From NCBI GenBank assembly GCA_036517175.1, contig DATDXQ010000008.1:1-29636 (forward strand): DNA of 29,636 nucleotides, written 5' to 3'. Made by a program: the position numbers and the translations under genes. Below the pieces are notes generated by a model, which was given only the letters and a program-made list of their open reading frames with translations, was not told the DNA's origin and made no database searches. Shown one piece after another: positions 1 through 6,799 of the stretch; positions within the stretch are counted from its first letter, which is position 1; the number at the start of each line of letters is the position of its first letter. This DNA is from 2-01-FULL-44-17 sp036517175. GTDB taxonomy: Bacteria > Patescibacteriota > Minisyncoccia > 2-02-FULL-40-12 > IGHO2-01-FULL-4-A.

Positions 1-49
1 CCAAAAGCATATCTCGGGTAGAAGAACCGATTGTTATTACATCAAACAT
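1..49 (-). CDS. PfkB/ribokinase-type carbohydrate kinase, N-terminal fragment
   Basis: Only the first 16 codons are inside the window (ATG at 49-47, reading left off the edge). The peptide starts MFDVITIGSSTRDMLL, which matches the first beta strand and glycine turn of PfkB-family sugar kinases (D-V-x-x-I-G-x-x-x-x-D). The ATG lies four bases after the rpe stop, so the gene is the last visible member of the same operon. A sugar kinase fits beside ribose-5-phosphate isomerase and ribulose-phosphate epimerase. The substrate cannot be told from this fragment. Confidence 0.6.
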   Translation of the reverse strand, partial: MFDVITIGSSTRDMLL

Positions 50-53
50 TAAT

Positions 54-680
54 TTAAAGAGTAAAACTTTTTATTGCCTTGCTGATATCCTTACTCTCCC
101 AAACATAACTCCCCACCACTAACATACCCGCACCAACCTGAACCAGTTTTGGTGCTATTTCTGGTGTTATTCCCCCATCCACTTCAATGGGTTTGTCAGG
201 ATATAAATAATGAAATTCTTTAATTTTTTCTATTACAGAGTCTTCAAAATCACCTCCATAAAAGCCTGGCTCAACTGTCATAAAATGCACGAAGTCAACC
301 TGATCAATCAAATCTTCTATCTTGTCTATTGGTGTCCCAGGGTTAAGTGCTATTCCTATATTTCTTTCGGCTTCTTTTGCCATGTCTATAACGGCTGCCG
401 ATCTCTCTGTTGCTTCAATGTGAAATATAAACTTGTCGGCAGGTGTTTCAAACCAACGAGCCATGTGGTTCTCCGGTTTTGAAACCATCAAATGAACCCC
501 GATTTTAAGATTTGTATTGAGTTCTGACAGTTCTTCCAAACCAAGAATTGTCATATTCGGCACAAAAATTCCATCAGCTATATCAAGGTGAACACGCTCA
601 ACATGCGGCTCCACCGCCATTATTTTTTCTATCAACTCTTCGTTTGTTTTAACCAGAATTGAAGGAATTATTTCTACCAA
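54..680 (-). CDS. rpe: Ribulose-phosphate 3-epimerase
   Basis: This enzyme interconverts ribulose-5-phosphate and xylulose-5-phosphate in the non-oxidative pentose phosphate pathway, in the cytosol. At 208 aa it has near-normal length for the TIM-barrel family. Visible signatures are PSIL near the N-terminus, HLDIADG (family usually HLDVMDG) with the metal-binding His and Asp, HLMV, the VEPGFYGG loop, VDGG with the catalytic Asp, and a C-terminal VVGS phosphate-binding turn. The start is TTG (680-678), because the family's N-terminal strand (VEIIPSIL) begins right after it and no ATG is available. It lies downstream of a GlcD-type oxidase, separated by a ~70-base CTAG-rich repeat spacer, and is followed four bases later by a sugar kinase. 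Confidence 0.93.
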   Translation of the reverse strand: MVEIIPSILVKTNEELIEKIMAVEPHVERVHLDIADGIFVPNMTILGLEELSELNTNLKIGVHLMVSKPENHMARWFETPADKFIFHIEATERSAAVIDMAKEAERNIGIALNPGTPIDKIEDLIDQVDFVHFMTVEPGFYGGDFEDSVIEKIKEFHYLYPDKPIEVDGGITPEIAPKLVQVGAGMLVVGSYVWESKDISKAIKSFTL

Positions 681-750
681 AATCTAAAATCTAGATCCTA
701 GAATTTAGAAGCTAGAATTTTTATAAATTCTATTTTCCAATTTCTAATTA
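681..750 (-). repeat. CTAG/AATTAG-rich intergenic repeat spacer
   Basis: On the minus strand the spacer is a chain of near-repeats of (C/A)TAG and TTAG units at 6-8 base spacing. It begins within the last codons of the upstream oxidase gene (GTAATTAG) and runs straight into the TTG start of rpe. No Shine-Dalgarno site is visible. The rpsL-rpsG spacer at 12654-12729 has the same organisation. Confidence 0.6.
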
Positions 751-2373
751 CTAATTACTTACCTTTATATGCTTCATAGAATATTCTATATCACCGCCAA
801 CCTTTTTGCGAGGATTGAATATGCCCAATGGGTCAAATATTTTTTTAATTTTAACAAATATATCATATACTTCAGGCCCATACATCTTCTCCAAAAAAGG
901 CGTTCTTATCAAGCCATCATTGTGCTCTGCAGTTATAGAACCCCCGAGATCCACCACCAAACTATACACACGATCAGACAGCGCACGTATGGTTTCGTGA
1001 CTCTCTTGGTCCGAAAGATTCATAAGAGGAATTATATGAAAATTAGCATCACCAACGTGACCCGCAATAGTATAGGTTAATTCTTTGTATTCACCCAAAA
1101 TACTTTGAAGCCTGGGCAAAAATTCGCCAAGCCTAGAACGGGCAACAATAATATCATCTATAAAAGGTGCCGACTTCTTGCCTTGCACATGTTTGCGTAA
1201 CAAGTTAAAACTTTCCCGACGAATCGTCCAATATTTCTGAGCATCAGCAGAGCTGCTAGCTATTCTGGACCTTACTTTAAATTTAACATCAACATCCTTT
1301 TTGACTGTCTCCAACTTTTGTCCCAGAATCTCACCATCATCTCCTGTAAATTCCGCGAGGAGAACCAACTCCGGCAAGCCACCACTCAGAACCATCCCAA
1401 GCTCCGGTAAAAAACTAAAGGCCAAAGCAAAGCCATTGCCTTTCATTTTGGCTATAATTTCTGGCATGAACCGCATAGCCAATTTTAATGTGTGCTTGTC
1501 ATAAGACTCGAAACTCTCCGGATTGTAACCCATAACCGTATCTACGATTCCAACTAAATGATTTAGATCCTTAAGAAATATAACAAGAATTTTTGATAGC
1601 TTAGCAGGTTTGATGAGCTTAAATTTTATCCCAGTAATTAATCCCAGTGTTCCCTGCGAACCTGTGAACAGTTTGGTCAGATCAAAAATCTTGCCATCCC
1701 AAACATTCCAAAGTGCATAACCAGCGGAGTTTTTAGAAACCGTGGGCCTAGCTTCTTGTATTTTTTCATAGTTAGATTGGAGCAATTCATAAGTTTCACG
1801 GTATATTTTACCTTCAAAATCTGTTTGTGTTTTTTTTTCTTCAAGTTCCTGCGCTGACAATGGCACAATGCTATATTCCTCTCCATCAGAAAGCACGACT
1901 CGAAGTTCTTTTACGTACCTATCGGTCTTACCATACTTAAGAGATTTCTCACCACCAGAGTTATTGGCAACCATACCACCAACCATACACAAATCCTTAG
2001 ACGCAGGATAAGAGGGCAAGAGCAAACCATTTTCAAGAGTCTTAATTTCAAAATCACGATAAAAAACTCCCGGCTCAACAGATATCAAATCTGTATCGAT
2101 ATCACTAATTTTATTTAATTTACCAAAATCAACTATTATAGAATCGCTGAGAGGACCGCCGGACATATCTGATCCAGCAGCTCTAGCTGTTAGGGAAATG
2201 TCTTCACCGGCAGATTTTCTTTCACTTACAAATTTAACAAGACCCTCAACATCTTGGCTATTTTTTGGCCTGACCACAAGACTGGGCTTAACTTCAAAAA
2301 TACTGGCGTCATGTTCGTAAGTCTCAAGGCTTCCCTCGACGATTTCCCCTTGTAAAAAATCCTTAATTTCCAT
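751..2373 (-). CDS. FAD-binding oxidase, GlcD / D-lactate dehydrogenase type
   Basis: A 540-residue flavoprotein of the VAO/PCMH-fold FAD-linked oxidase family (GlcD, D-LDH, D-2-hydroxyglutarate dehydrogenase group). The FAD pyrophosphate loop is at residues ~64-73 (R-AAGSDMSGG), followed by a second FAD contact region (VGGMVANNSGG, ~131-141) and GSQGTLGLIT. The C-terminal cap carries GHVGDANFH and ends with the family motif TAEHNDG...FDPLGIFNP. The likely reaction is oxidation of a 2-hydroxy acid to the 2-oxo acid; the exact substrate cannot be read from sequence. No iron-sulfur cluster domain is fused. Its ATG overlaps the end of rpiB by 11 bases, so the two are translationally linked. Confidence 0.85.
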   Translation of the reverse strand: MEIKDFLQGEIVEGSLETYEHDASIFEVKPSLVVRPKNSQDVEGLVKFVSERKSAGEDISLTARAAGSDMSGGPLSDSIIVDFGKLNKISDIDTDLISVEPGVFYRDFEIKTLENGLLLPSYPASKDLCMVGGMVANNSGGEKSLKYGKTDRYVKELRVVLSDGEEYSIVPLSAQELEEKKTQTDFEGKIYRETYELLQSNYEKIQEARPTVSKNSAGYALWNVWDGKIFDLTKLFTGSQGTLGLITGIKFKLIKPAKLSKILVIFLKDLNHLVGIVDTVMGYNPESFESYDKHTLKLAMRFMPEIIAKMKGNGFALAFSFLPELGMVLSGGLPELVLLAEFTGDDGEILGQKLETVKKDVDVKFKVRSRIASSSADAQKYWTIRRESFNLLRKHVQGKKSAPFIDDIIVARSRLGEFLPRLQSILGEYKELTYTIAGHVGDANFHIIPLMNLSDQESHETIRALSDRVYSLVVDLGGSITAEHNDGLIRTPFLEKMYGPEVYDIFVKIKKIFDPLGIFNPRKKVGGDIEYSMKHIKVSN

Positions 2374-2821
2374 TTTCTATATCCTTTATTTCGTTAATTC
2401 TTCTGATGTGTCTTTCTTCTCCACTAAATTCTGTATCTAAAAAGGCCTCGACAATCTCCTGGGCCTCTTTTTCACCTGTATAATCCGCAGAGATCGCAAG
2501 AACATTTAAATTCTCGTCATTTACAGAATCTCTAACTTGTTCTGGGCTAATGGCAGTCCCAGCTCTTATGCCTTTTATTTTATTGGCGGCTATCGCTATG
2601 CCTATTCCTGAACCGCAAATCAAAATACCTCGATCATTTTGATCCTGAGCTTGCCGAAGGACCACACTCTCCGCCACCTTCTTCGAGAAATCAGGATAGT
2701 CATCATCCTTGTTGTATTCAAAAGCACCTAGGTCCTTGCAATCATGACCAAGTTCTTCAAGAAATTTCTTGAGTTTTTCTTTTAATTGATAACCACGATG
2801 ATCTGCTCCGATATAAACCAT
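2363..2821 (-). CDS. rpiB: Ribose-5-phosphate isomerase B
   Basis: Interconverts ribose-5-phosphate and ribulose-5-phosphate. The 152-residue protein shows the RpiB/LacAB signatures: GADHRG (Asp7, His8), GILICGSGIGIAIAANK with the catalytic Cys69, and DENLNVLA. Residues 55-64 (LRQAQDQNDR) are an extra segment just before the catalytic strand; they are encoded by a short dispersed repeat (see repeat at 2641-2662). The gene begins one base after the stop of the thioredoxin-reductase-like gene and overlaps the downstream oxidase by 11 bases. With rpe in the same operon it supplies the ribose/ribulose/xylulose-5-phosphate interconversions. Confidence 0.93.
   Translation of the reverse strand: MVYIGADHRGYQLKEKLKKFLEELGHDCKDLGAFEYNKDDDYPDFSKKVAESVVLRQAQDQNDRGILICGSGIGIAIAANKIKGIRAGTAISPEQVRDSVNDENLNVLAISADYTGEKEAQEIVEAFLDTEFSGEERHIRRINEIKDIENGN
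2641..2662. repeat. Dispersed repeat (CCTGAGCTTG type) inside rpiB
   Basis: The plus strand reads GATCCTGAGCTTGCCGAAGG here. A close relative, ATCCTGAGCTTGTCGAGCGG, occurs at 28711-28730 inside uvrC. In both places it stays in frame and adds residues that the protein family does not need, which points to insertion of a small dispersed element. Confidence 0.6.
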
Positions 2822-2822
2822 A

Positions 2823-3797
2823 CTACTTAAGATTATTCAAATAATTAACCGCGCTCAATAAGGCGCAACAGCCCTGGCCGGCTGCTATAACTATCTGTTT
2901 ATGGGGCACATCTGTCACATCTCCGGCAGCGTATAAACCAGGAATATTTGTCTGACAGTTCTTATCTACAAGTATTTCTCCGAATTTGTTTTTATCAACA
3001 TCTGATGGAACAAGGCCCGAGTTGGGGATCATACCCACATGCACAAACACACCATCAACTTTTAGCTCATTCTCCTGGCTATCTTTGTCATTATATTTCA
3101 AAGATGTGACAAACTCATCGCCAAAGATTTGTTTTGTTTGAGCCTCATATAATATCTCCACATTTTCCTTTTGGACAAGCTTATCTATCAATACATTTTC
3201 TCCCTTAAACTTATTGTTCTTGCTTATTACATAAACCTTTTTGGCAATATCCGCCAACATCAAGCCTGATTCTAATGCGGAATTGCCTCCTCCCACCACA
3301 GCCACTGTCTTACCACCAAACAAGGGACCATCACAAACCGTACAATAACTAACTCCTTTATTCCTGAATTCTTTTTCACCTACAACATTAAGCTCTTTCG
3401 GATGGACTCCGGTGGCCACTATGAGCGTTTTTGCAACATAATCGCACTTAGACTCACTTTGCTCGCTCAGCACAGGCACTTTCTCAGATACCATTGATGA
3501 TCTCGTGTCTGTCTTGGCAGTTATACAAAAAGTTCCATCCTCCTGTCTAGTTATTTTATCAACCATTACACCCTCTTCTATATCTATTTTGTAAAAATCG
3601 AGGTGTTCCCTGAACTTCTTGGCCAATGTGATACCATCAGTTTGAGACATGCCTGGCCAGTTACCTATTTCACCAGAGGTGGCCACCTCGCCGCCAAAAT
3701 CTTTTGTAATAATCTTAAAATTAAGCCCGCGTCGAGCGGCATAAATAGCAGCAGATGTGGCGGCGGCAGAGCCGCCAATAATAATCAGATCGTACAT
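2823..3797 (-). CDS. trxB: Thioredoxin-reductase-like flavoprotein
   Basis: A 324-residue FAD/NAD(P)-linked disulfide reductase of the low-molecular-weight TrxR type. Visible are an N-terminal FAD-binding glycine loop (IIGGSAAATSAAIYAARRG), a redox-active CTVC at residues 152-155 followed by DGP, a second nucleotide-binding loop GGGNSALE (169-176) and the FAD motif AAGDVTD (290-296). The usual NADPH-specific HRRxxxR stretch after the second loop is missing (ISKNNKFKGE instead), so the electron donor may not be NADPH. Residues 107-117 (VPVLSEQSESK) look like an inserted repeat-encoded peptide. It is the first gene of the redox/pentose operon. An extended -10 box lies nine bases before the ATG, so the mRNA is probably leaderless. 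Confidence 0.85.
   Translation of the reverse strand: MYDLIIIGGSAAATSAAIYAARRGLNFKIITKDFGGEVATSGEIGNWPGMSQTDGITLAKKFREHLDFYKIDIEEGVMVDKITRQEDGTFCITAKTDTRSSMVSEKVPVLSEQSESKCDYVAKTLIVATGVHPKELNVVGEKEFRNKGVSYCTVCDGPLFGGKTVAVVGGGNSALESGLMLADIAKKVYVISKNNKFKGENVLIDKLVQKENVEILYEAQTKQIFGDEFVTSLKYNDKDSQENELKVDGVFVHVGMIPNSGLVPSDVDKNKFGEILVDKNCQTNIPGLYAAGDVTDVPHKQIVIAAGQGCCALLSAVNYLNNLK
3447..3479. repeat. Palindrome-like dispersed repeat inside trxB
   Basis: The plus strand carries GACTCACTTTGCTCGCTCAG followed by CACAGGCAC. It encodes the extra peptide VPVLSEQSESK in an exposed loop of the FAD domain, where other thioredoxin reductases have no such segment. It belongs to the same general type of short element as those in rpiB, the NUDIX gene and uvrC. 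Confidence 0.45.
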
Positions 3798-3806
3798 TAT
3801 TGGGTT

Positions 3807-3815
3807 ATTATAGCA
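3807..3815 (-). promoter_or_regulatory. Extended -10 promoter of trxB
   Basis: On the minus strand TGCTATAAT is an exact extended -10 box. The expected transcription start (about seven bases on) is at ~3800, only 3-4 bases before the ATG at 3797. No Shine-Dalgarno site fits, so translation is probably leaderless. The -35 region is only a T-run shared with the upstream terminator. Confidence 0.65.
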
Positions 3816-3824
3816 TTATGAATA

Positions 3825-3852
3825 AAAATAAAAAACATCCCTTATTGGGATG
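3825..3852 (-). terminator. Rho-independent terminator of the 117-aa membrane protein gene
   Basis: The stem GCATCCC...GGGATG on the minus strand (3847-3852 with 3836-3841) is followed by TTTTTTATTTTTATT. The TAA stop of the gene (3844-3842) lies in the hairpin loop, an example of the extreme end-compaction in this window. Confidence 0.85.
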
Positions 3853-4195
3853 CATGCCGCTTATTAAACGACTCGCGACAATCCTTTTCTTCTTTGCACG
3901 TAAACATAGTCTTGCCGGCAAAAAAACCCACAAAAGCCCAAGAAAGCCCGAATAAAAACACAGTTAATGCAAGAAAGGGCGTTTCACTCAAAGAATCTAC
4001 AGTAACTCCCCTCAAAACAAGAGCCACAAGACACCAAAGAATAAAACCCAAAATCATCCCCGTTATGCGTCCTCTTACTATCGATCTAGACCTTGCGGTC
4101 TTTAGAGCACCTCTGTACTCCTTTTCAAATAAACTATCTAATTCTTTTCTTCTTAATTCAGTAGCTACATCAACCCCGCAAGAGGGACATTCCAT
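3842..4195 (-). CDS. Small membrane protein with split Cys motifs
   Basis: 117 residues, not assigned to a known family. The N-terminus begins MECPSCG, half of a zinc-ribbon-like CxxC motif. A charged amphipathic stretch follows (about 14-42), then two hydrophobic segments (about 46-66 and 73-94), and a short tail with another Cys pair (FTCKEEKDC). The two Cys pairs could form one zinc site if both ends lie on the cytoplasmic side, which a two-helix hairpin allows; that is an inference. The gene is divergent from the PMT gene, with only 15 bases between the two starts. Confidence 0.7.
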   Translation of the reverse strand: MECPSCGVDVATELRRKELDSLFEKEYRGALKTARSRSIVRGRITGMILGFILWCLVALVLRGVTVDSLSETPFLALTVFLFGLSWAFVGFFAGKTMFTCKEEKDCRESFNKRHASQ

Positions 4196-4210
4196 AGTCT
4201 TCTCGGCTCC

Positions 4211-5623
4211 ATGTTTTTATGTTATTTTAAAATTGTGAACTACAATAAATTATACGTCATAATTCTAATAATTGCAAGTATTGCAACGCATTTTATATTT
4301 TTTGGGTATCCTCAAGAAACAGTTTTTGATGAAGTGCACTTTGGTAAATTCCTATCCGGATATTTCACACACGAATACTTTTTTGACATACACCCGCCTC
4401 TTGGCAAACTACTGCTGTCAGGTGTGGGTTATATCACAGGGTTTGAGCCAGGATTCAGCTTCGCAGAAATTGGCCAACAGTTCCCCAACAAAGACTATCT
4501 CTGGTTAAGGCTTCTCCCCACATTGGCAGGTACGCTCCTGCCAATCGTTATCTTTTTTTTGGTTTTGGAGATGGGCATGTCTAAGTTGGCAGCTTTTTTC
4601 GCTGGCATAGCCGCTGCCCTGGACGGAGCGCTACTTGTTCAGTCACGTTTTATACTACTTGATTCATTCTTACTTATATTCGGTTTTTCAGGGATTCTTT
4701 TCTACTTTTTATTCAGACGCAGCGATAAAAACTATTTCCTACTACTTGCAGGAGCTATGCCGGCCCTTGCTGCATCAGTTAAGTGGACAGGTCTTAGTTT
4801 CTTGACTCTCATAGTGATTTTTTACTTATTCAGCCTCTTAAAGTCTCCCCAAAAAATAAAATTATTGATTAGGGGTTTTTGTTTTCTTGGCCTAGTTCCT
4901 CTCGCGATTTACTTTTTAATTTTTAAATCTCACTTTTTACTTTTAAACAAATCTGGTCCTGGCGATGCCTTTATGACCAAAGAATTCCGCAAAACACTTG
5001 TGAACAGCACAGATAGTCAGGATCCAGAAATTAAACCGCTTAACATTATTGGTAAATTTGAAGAACTCAACATTCAAATGTACAAATCTAACGCTACTCT
5101 CACAGCCACTCATCCGTATTCAAGCCAATGGTATACCTGGCCATTTATGATAAGGCCTATATATTATTGGAATTATTCGCCAACCCAAGAGCAAACCGAC
5201 AATCAAGAAACCACAATTAAAGAAGTGAGGCACTCCAGAATTTATCTTCTTGGGAATCCTATAATTTGGTGGGGCTCAACGGTGGCTATTGTTTATTTGT
5301 TAATAACCACGCTACCCGGGTTGTTCAGAAAATCAAAAGCCAAAATGGTAACAATATTTTTGTGTGCTGGTTATTTATTAAACATTCTGCCATTTATCGG
5401 CATCTCGCGGGCCATGTTTTTGTACCACTATTTCCCGGCACTAATTTTTGCAATTATTTCTCTAGCCTATCTAGTTGATAAATTAAATAATAAAAAAAGG
5501 GTGTTCACCACTCTTATACTAATCTCTGTTGCCTTATTTATATTTTTTGCTCCTCTTACCTATGGCCTGCCGCTGAGTGACTCTGCCTATAACCTCCGCA
5601 ACTGGCTGCCGAGTTGGTTATAA
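4211..5623 (+). CDS. Protein O-mannosyltransferase (PMT, GT39) family glycosyltransferase
   Basis: A multi-pass membrane glycosyltransferase of 470 residues. PMT hallmarks are an Asp-Glu pair (FDEVHFGKF, residues 39-47) in the first extracytoplasmic loop, the HPPLGK motif (61-66) and KWTG in the middle, with about ten hydrophobic segments. The family transfers mannose from a polyprenyl-phosphate carrier to Ser/Thr of exported proteins; substrates here are unknown. It lacks the C-terminal MIR domain of eukaryotic PMTs. Two starts are possible: ATG at 4211 or GTG at 4235, the latter placing Met directly before the first membrane helix; neither has a Shine-Dalgarno site. The TAA stop abuts and converges with the stop of the SOD gene. 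Confidence 0.85.
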   Translation: MFLCYFKIVNYNKLYVIILIIASIATHFIFFGYPQETVFDEVHFGKFLSGYFTHEYFFDIHPPLGKLLLSGVGYITGFEPGFSFAEIGQQFPNKDYLWLRLLPTLAGTLLPIVIFFLVLEMGMSKLAAFFAGIAAALDGALLVQSRFILLDSFLLIFGFSGILFYFLFRRSDKNYFLLLAGAMPALAASVKWTGLSFLTLIVIFYLFSLLKSPQKIKLLIRGFCFLGLVPLAIYFLIFKSHFLLLNKSGPGDAFMTKEFRKTLVNSTDSQDPEIKPLNIIGKFEELNIQMYKSNATLTATHPYSSQWYTWPFMIRPIYYWNYSPTQEQTDNQETTIKEVRHSRIYLLGNPIIWWGSTVAIVYLLITTLPGLFRKSKAKMVTIFLCAGYLLNILPFIGISRAMFLYHYFPALIFAIISLAYLVDKLNNKKRVFTTLILISVALFIFFAPLTYGLPLSDSAYNLRNWLPSWL

Positions 5624-6235
5624 AACCACACTTTTTATTTTAACAAAATTGTTTTCCAGTACAGACCAATTCAGGTTTTTCCAAAAAGCGGCAAGATAAG
5701 CCCTGCGATCACTTCCATGGTCTATAAAATAGGCATGTTCGTATACATCCAAGGCAATAATAGGAATACATCCCCAGACCGCATGGTCGTGAGCATCACC
5801 ATTGTATTGCTTAAGTCTATTCTCATGTAAATCCCAGGACAGTATCGCCCAACCTCGTGCAGCCATAGCACACTCACTAAAATACTTTATAAAATTATCA
5901 ACTGAACCCCACTTGGCTGATATTGCCGCGGATAATTCTGGGGACTTGGAATAGTCTCCGTCACCCCCAAGGGCACCAAAAAACCATTCATGTAAATAAA
6001 TTCCGTTAACTGCAAAAGTTTCTCCCAACTTTAGGCCTCGTAATTTACTGTAAGTCGTATTTCCAACCTGAGGAACACCAGAGATTATTTCATCTCTTAG
6101 CTTAACGAGTTCATCTCCAATCTCATTGGCCTTATCAACATAGCCTTTGTGAAGCTTGTCGTGGTGGATATCATTTGTTTTTTGGGATATGCCATCAAGG
6201 TTTCCCTCAAAAGGCAATGGTTTTAGTGAGTACAA
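5618..6235 (-). CDS. Superoxide dismutase, Fe/Mn family
   Basis: Converts superoxide to oxygen and hydrogen peroxide. The 205-residue protein has the four metal ligands: His24 (DIHHDKLHKGYV), His82 (YLHEWFF), Asp163 and His167 (LDVYEHAYFIDHG). In the second shell, where Mn enzymes have Gln before Asp and Fe enzymes have a Gln near the second His, it has Gly78 and His149, so metal preference is unclear and it may be cambialistic. No signal peptide is present. The start is TTG (6235-6233), since no ATG precedes the conserved LKPLPF segment. Its stop codon is back-to-back with the PMT stop, leaving no room for a separate terminator. Confidence 0.92.
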   Translation of the reverse strand: MYSLKPLPFEGNLDGISQKTNDIHHDKLHKGYVDKANEIGDELVKLRDEIISGVPQVGNTTYSKLRGLKLGETFAVNGIYLHEWFFGALGGDGDYSKSPELSAAISAKWGSVDNFIKYFSECAMAARGWAILSWDLHENRLKQYNGDAHDHAVWGCIPIIALDVYEHAYFIDHGSDRRAYLAAFWKNLNWSVLENNFVKIKSVVL

Positions 6236-6290
6236 AATAAAAATTTATGGTTTAACAACGAGTTAGGTAATTCTTAAACCACGGTTAAAT

Positions 6291-6530
6291 CTAATTTATT
6301 CCGAGAAGTTCTCTTATCTTACCCCTATCGAATCCGACAACGACCTTGTCGTTGATTACAATCACAGGTACACCCATCTGATGAGTTTTGTTTAACATTT
6401 CCTGTTGTTTAACCTTATCCGTTGAGACATCATACTCTGTATATTCAAAATTATTCTTCTTAAAATACTCCTTGGCCATGTTACAATAGGAACACCAGGG
6501 AGTTGAGTATATTTCTATTTTAGTATTCAT
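6291..6530 (-). CDS. Glutaredoxin / NrdH-like redoxin
   Basis: 79-residue thioredoxin-fold dithiol redoxin. The active site is CSYC (residues 13-16) after TPW, the cis-proline is in QMGVPVI (Pro55), and GFDRGKIRELL follows the last strand. The length and GFD motif fit the short bacterial glutaredoxin/NrdH/MauG-type redoxins. It probably reduces protein disulfides, perhaps with the thioredoxin-reductase-like protein in this window as electron source (inference). An extended -10 box ends seven bases before its ATG and there is no Shine-Dalgarno site, so it is likely leaderless. Confidence 0.9.
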   Translation of the reverse strand: MNTKIEIYSTPWCSYCNMAKEYFKKNNFEYTEYDVSTDKVKQQEMLNKTHQMGVPVIVINDKVVVGFDRGKIRELLGIN

Positions 6531-6537
6531 AACTTAG

Positions 6538-6546
6538 AGTGTATCA
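6538..6546 (-). promoter_or_regulatory. Extended -10 promoter of the glutaredoxin gene
   Basis: The minus strand reads TGATACACT. The predicted transcription start is at about 6531, at the A of ATG (6530) or one base before it. The -35 region is the T-run of the upstream terminator. Confidence 0.5.
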
Positions 6547-6549
6547 CGC

Positions 6550-6586
6550 CAATAAAAAAAATAAAATCCCGCACCATAGGCGCGGG
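6550..6586 (-). terminator. Rho-independent terminator of the 70-aa gene
   Basis: The stem CCCGCGCC/GGTGCGGG with a three-base loop (6579-6586 with 6568-6575) is followed on the minus strand by ATTTTATTTTTTTTATT. It starts directly after the TAG stop at 6589-6587. Confidence 0.92.
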
Positions 6587-6799
6587 CTAATTCTTTGAAA
6601 ATTCCATACGGACATACCTAGCAGCGGCAAGAATGCCAACAGCTATCAACAACAACCATAACAACGGCATAAAAATAGAACCGGTGGGCATATCCCACCA
6701 GGATATATCTCCAGAATAGTTTTTTAAATTAGAGGTCCCGGCGAGTATCAACACCAGGGACAAAAATAAAATTCCCAATTTTTTGAAAGAATGCATCAT
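6587..6799 (-). CDS. Small two-helix membrane protein
   Basis: 70 residues; family not recognised. Two hydrophobic segments (about 8-24 and 42-62) flank a short polar loop containing WWDMPTG. The C-terminus is basic. Its start overlaps the end of the upstream lipoprotein-like gene by four bases, so they are translated as a pair and may act together at the membrane. Confidence 0.65.
   Translation of the reverse strand: MMHSFKKLGILFLSLVLILAGTSNLKNYSGDISWWDMPTGSIFMPLLWLLLIAVGILAAARYVRMEFSKN

Noticed and set aside
6240..6290. Possible terminator between the glutaredoxin and SOD genes
   Set aside because: The only stem (GGTTTAA/TTAAACC) is AT-rich with an ~18-base loop and has a weak U-tract; not strong enough to list.
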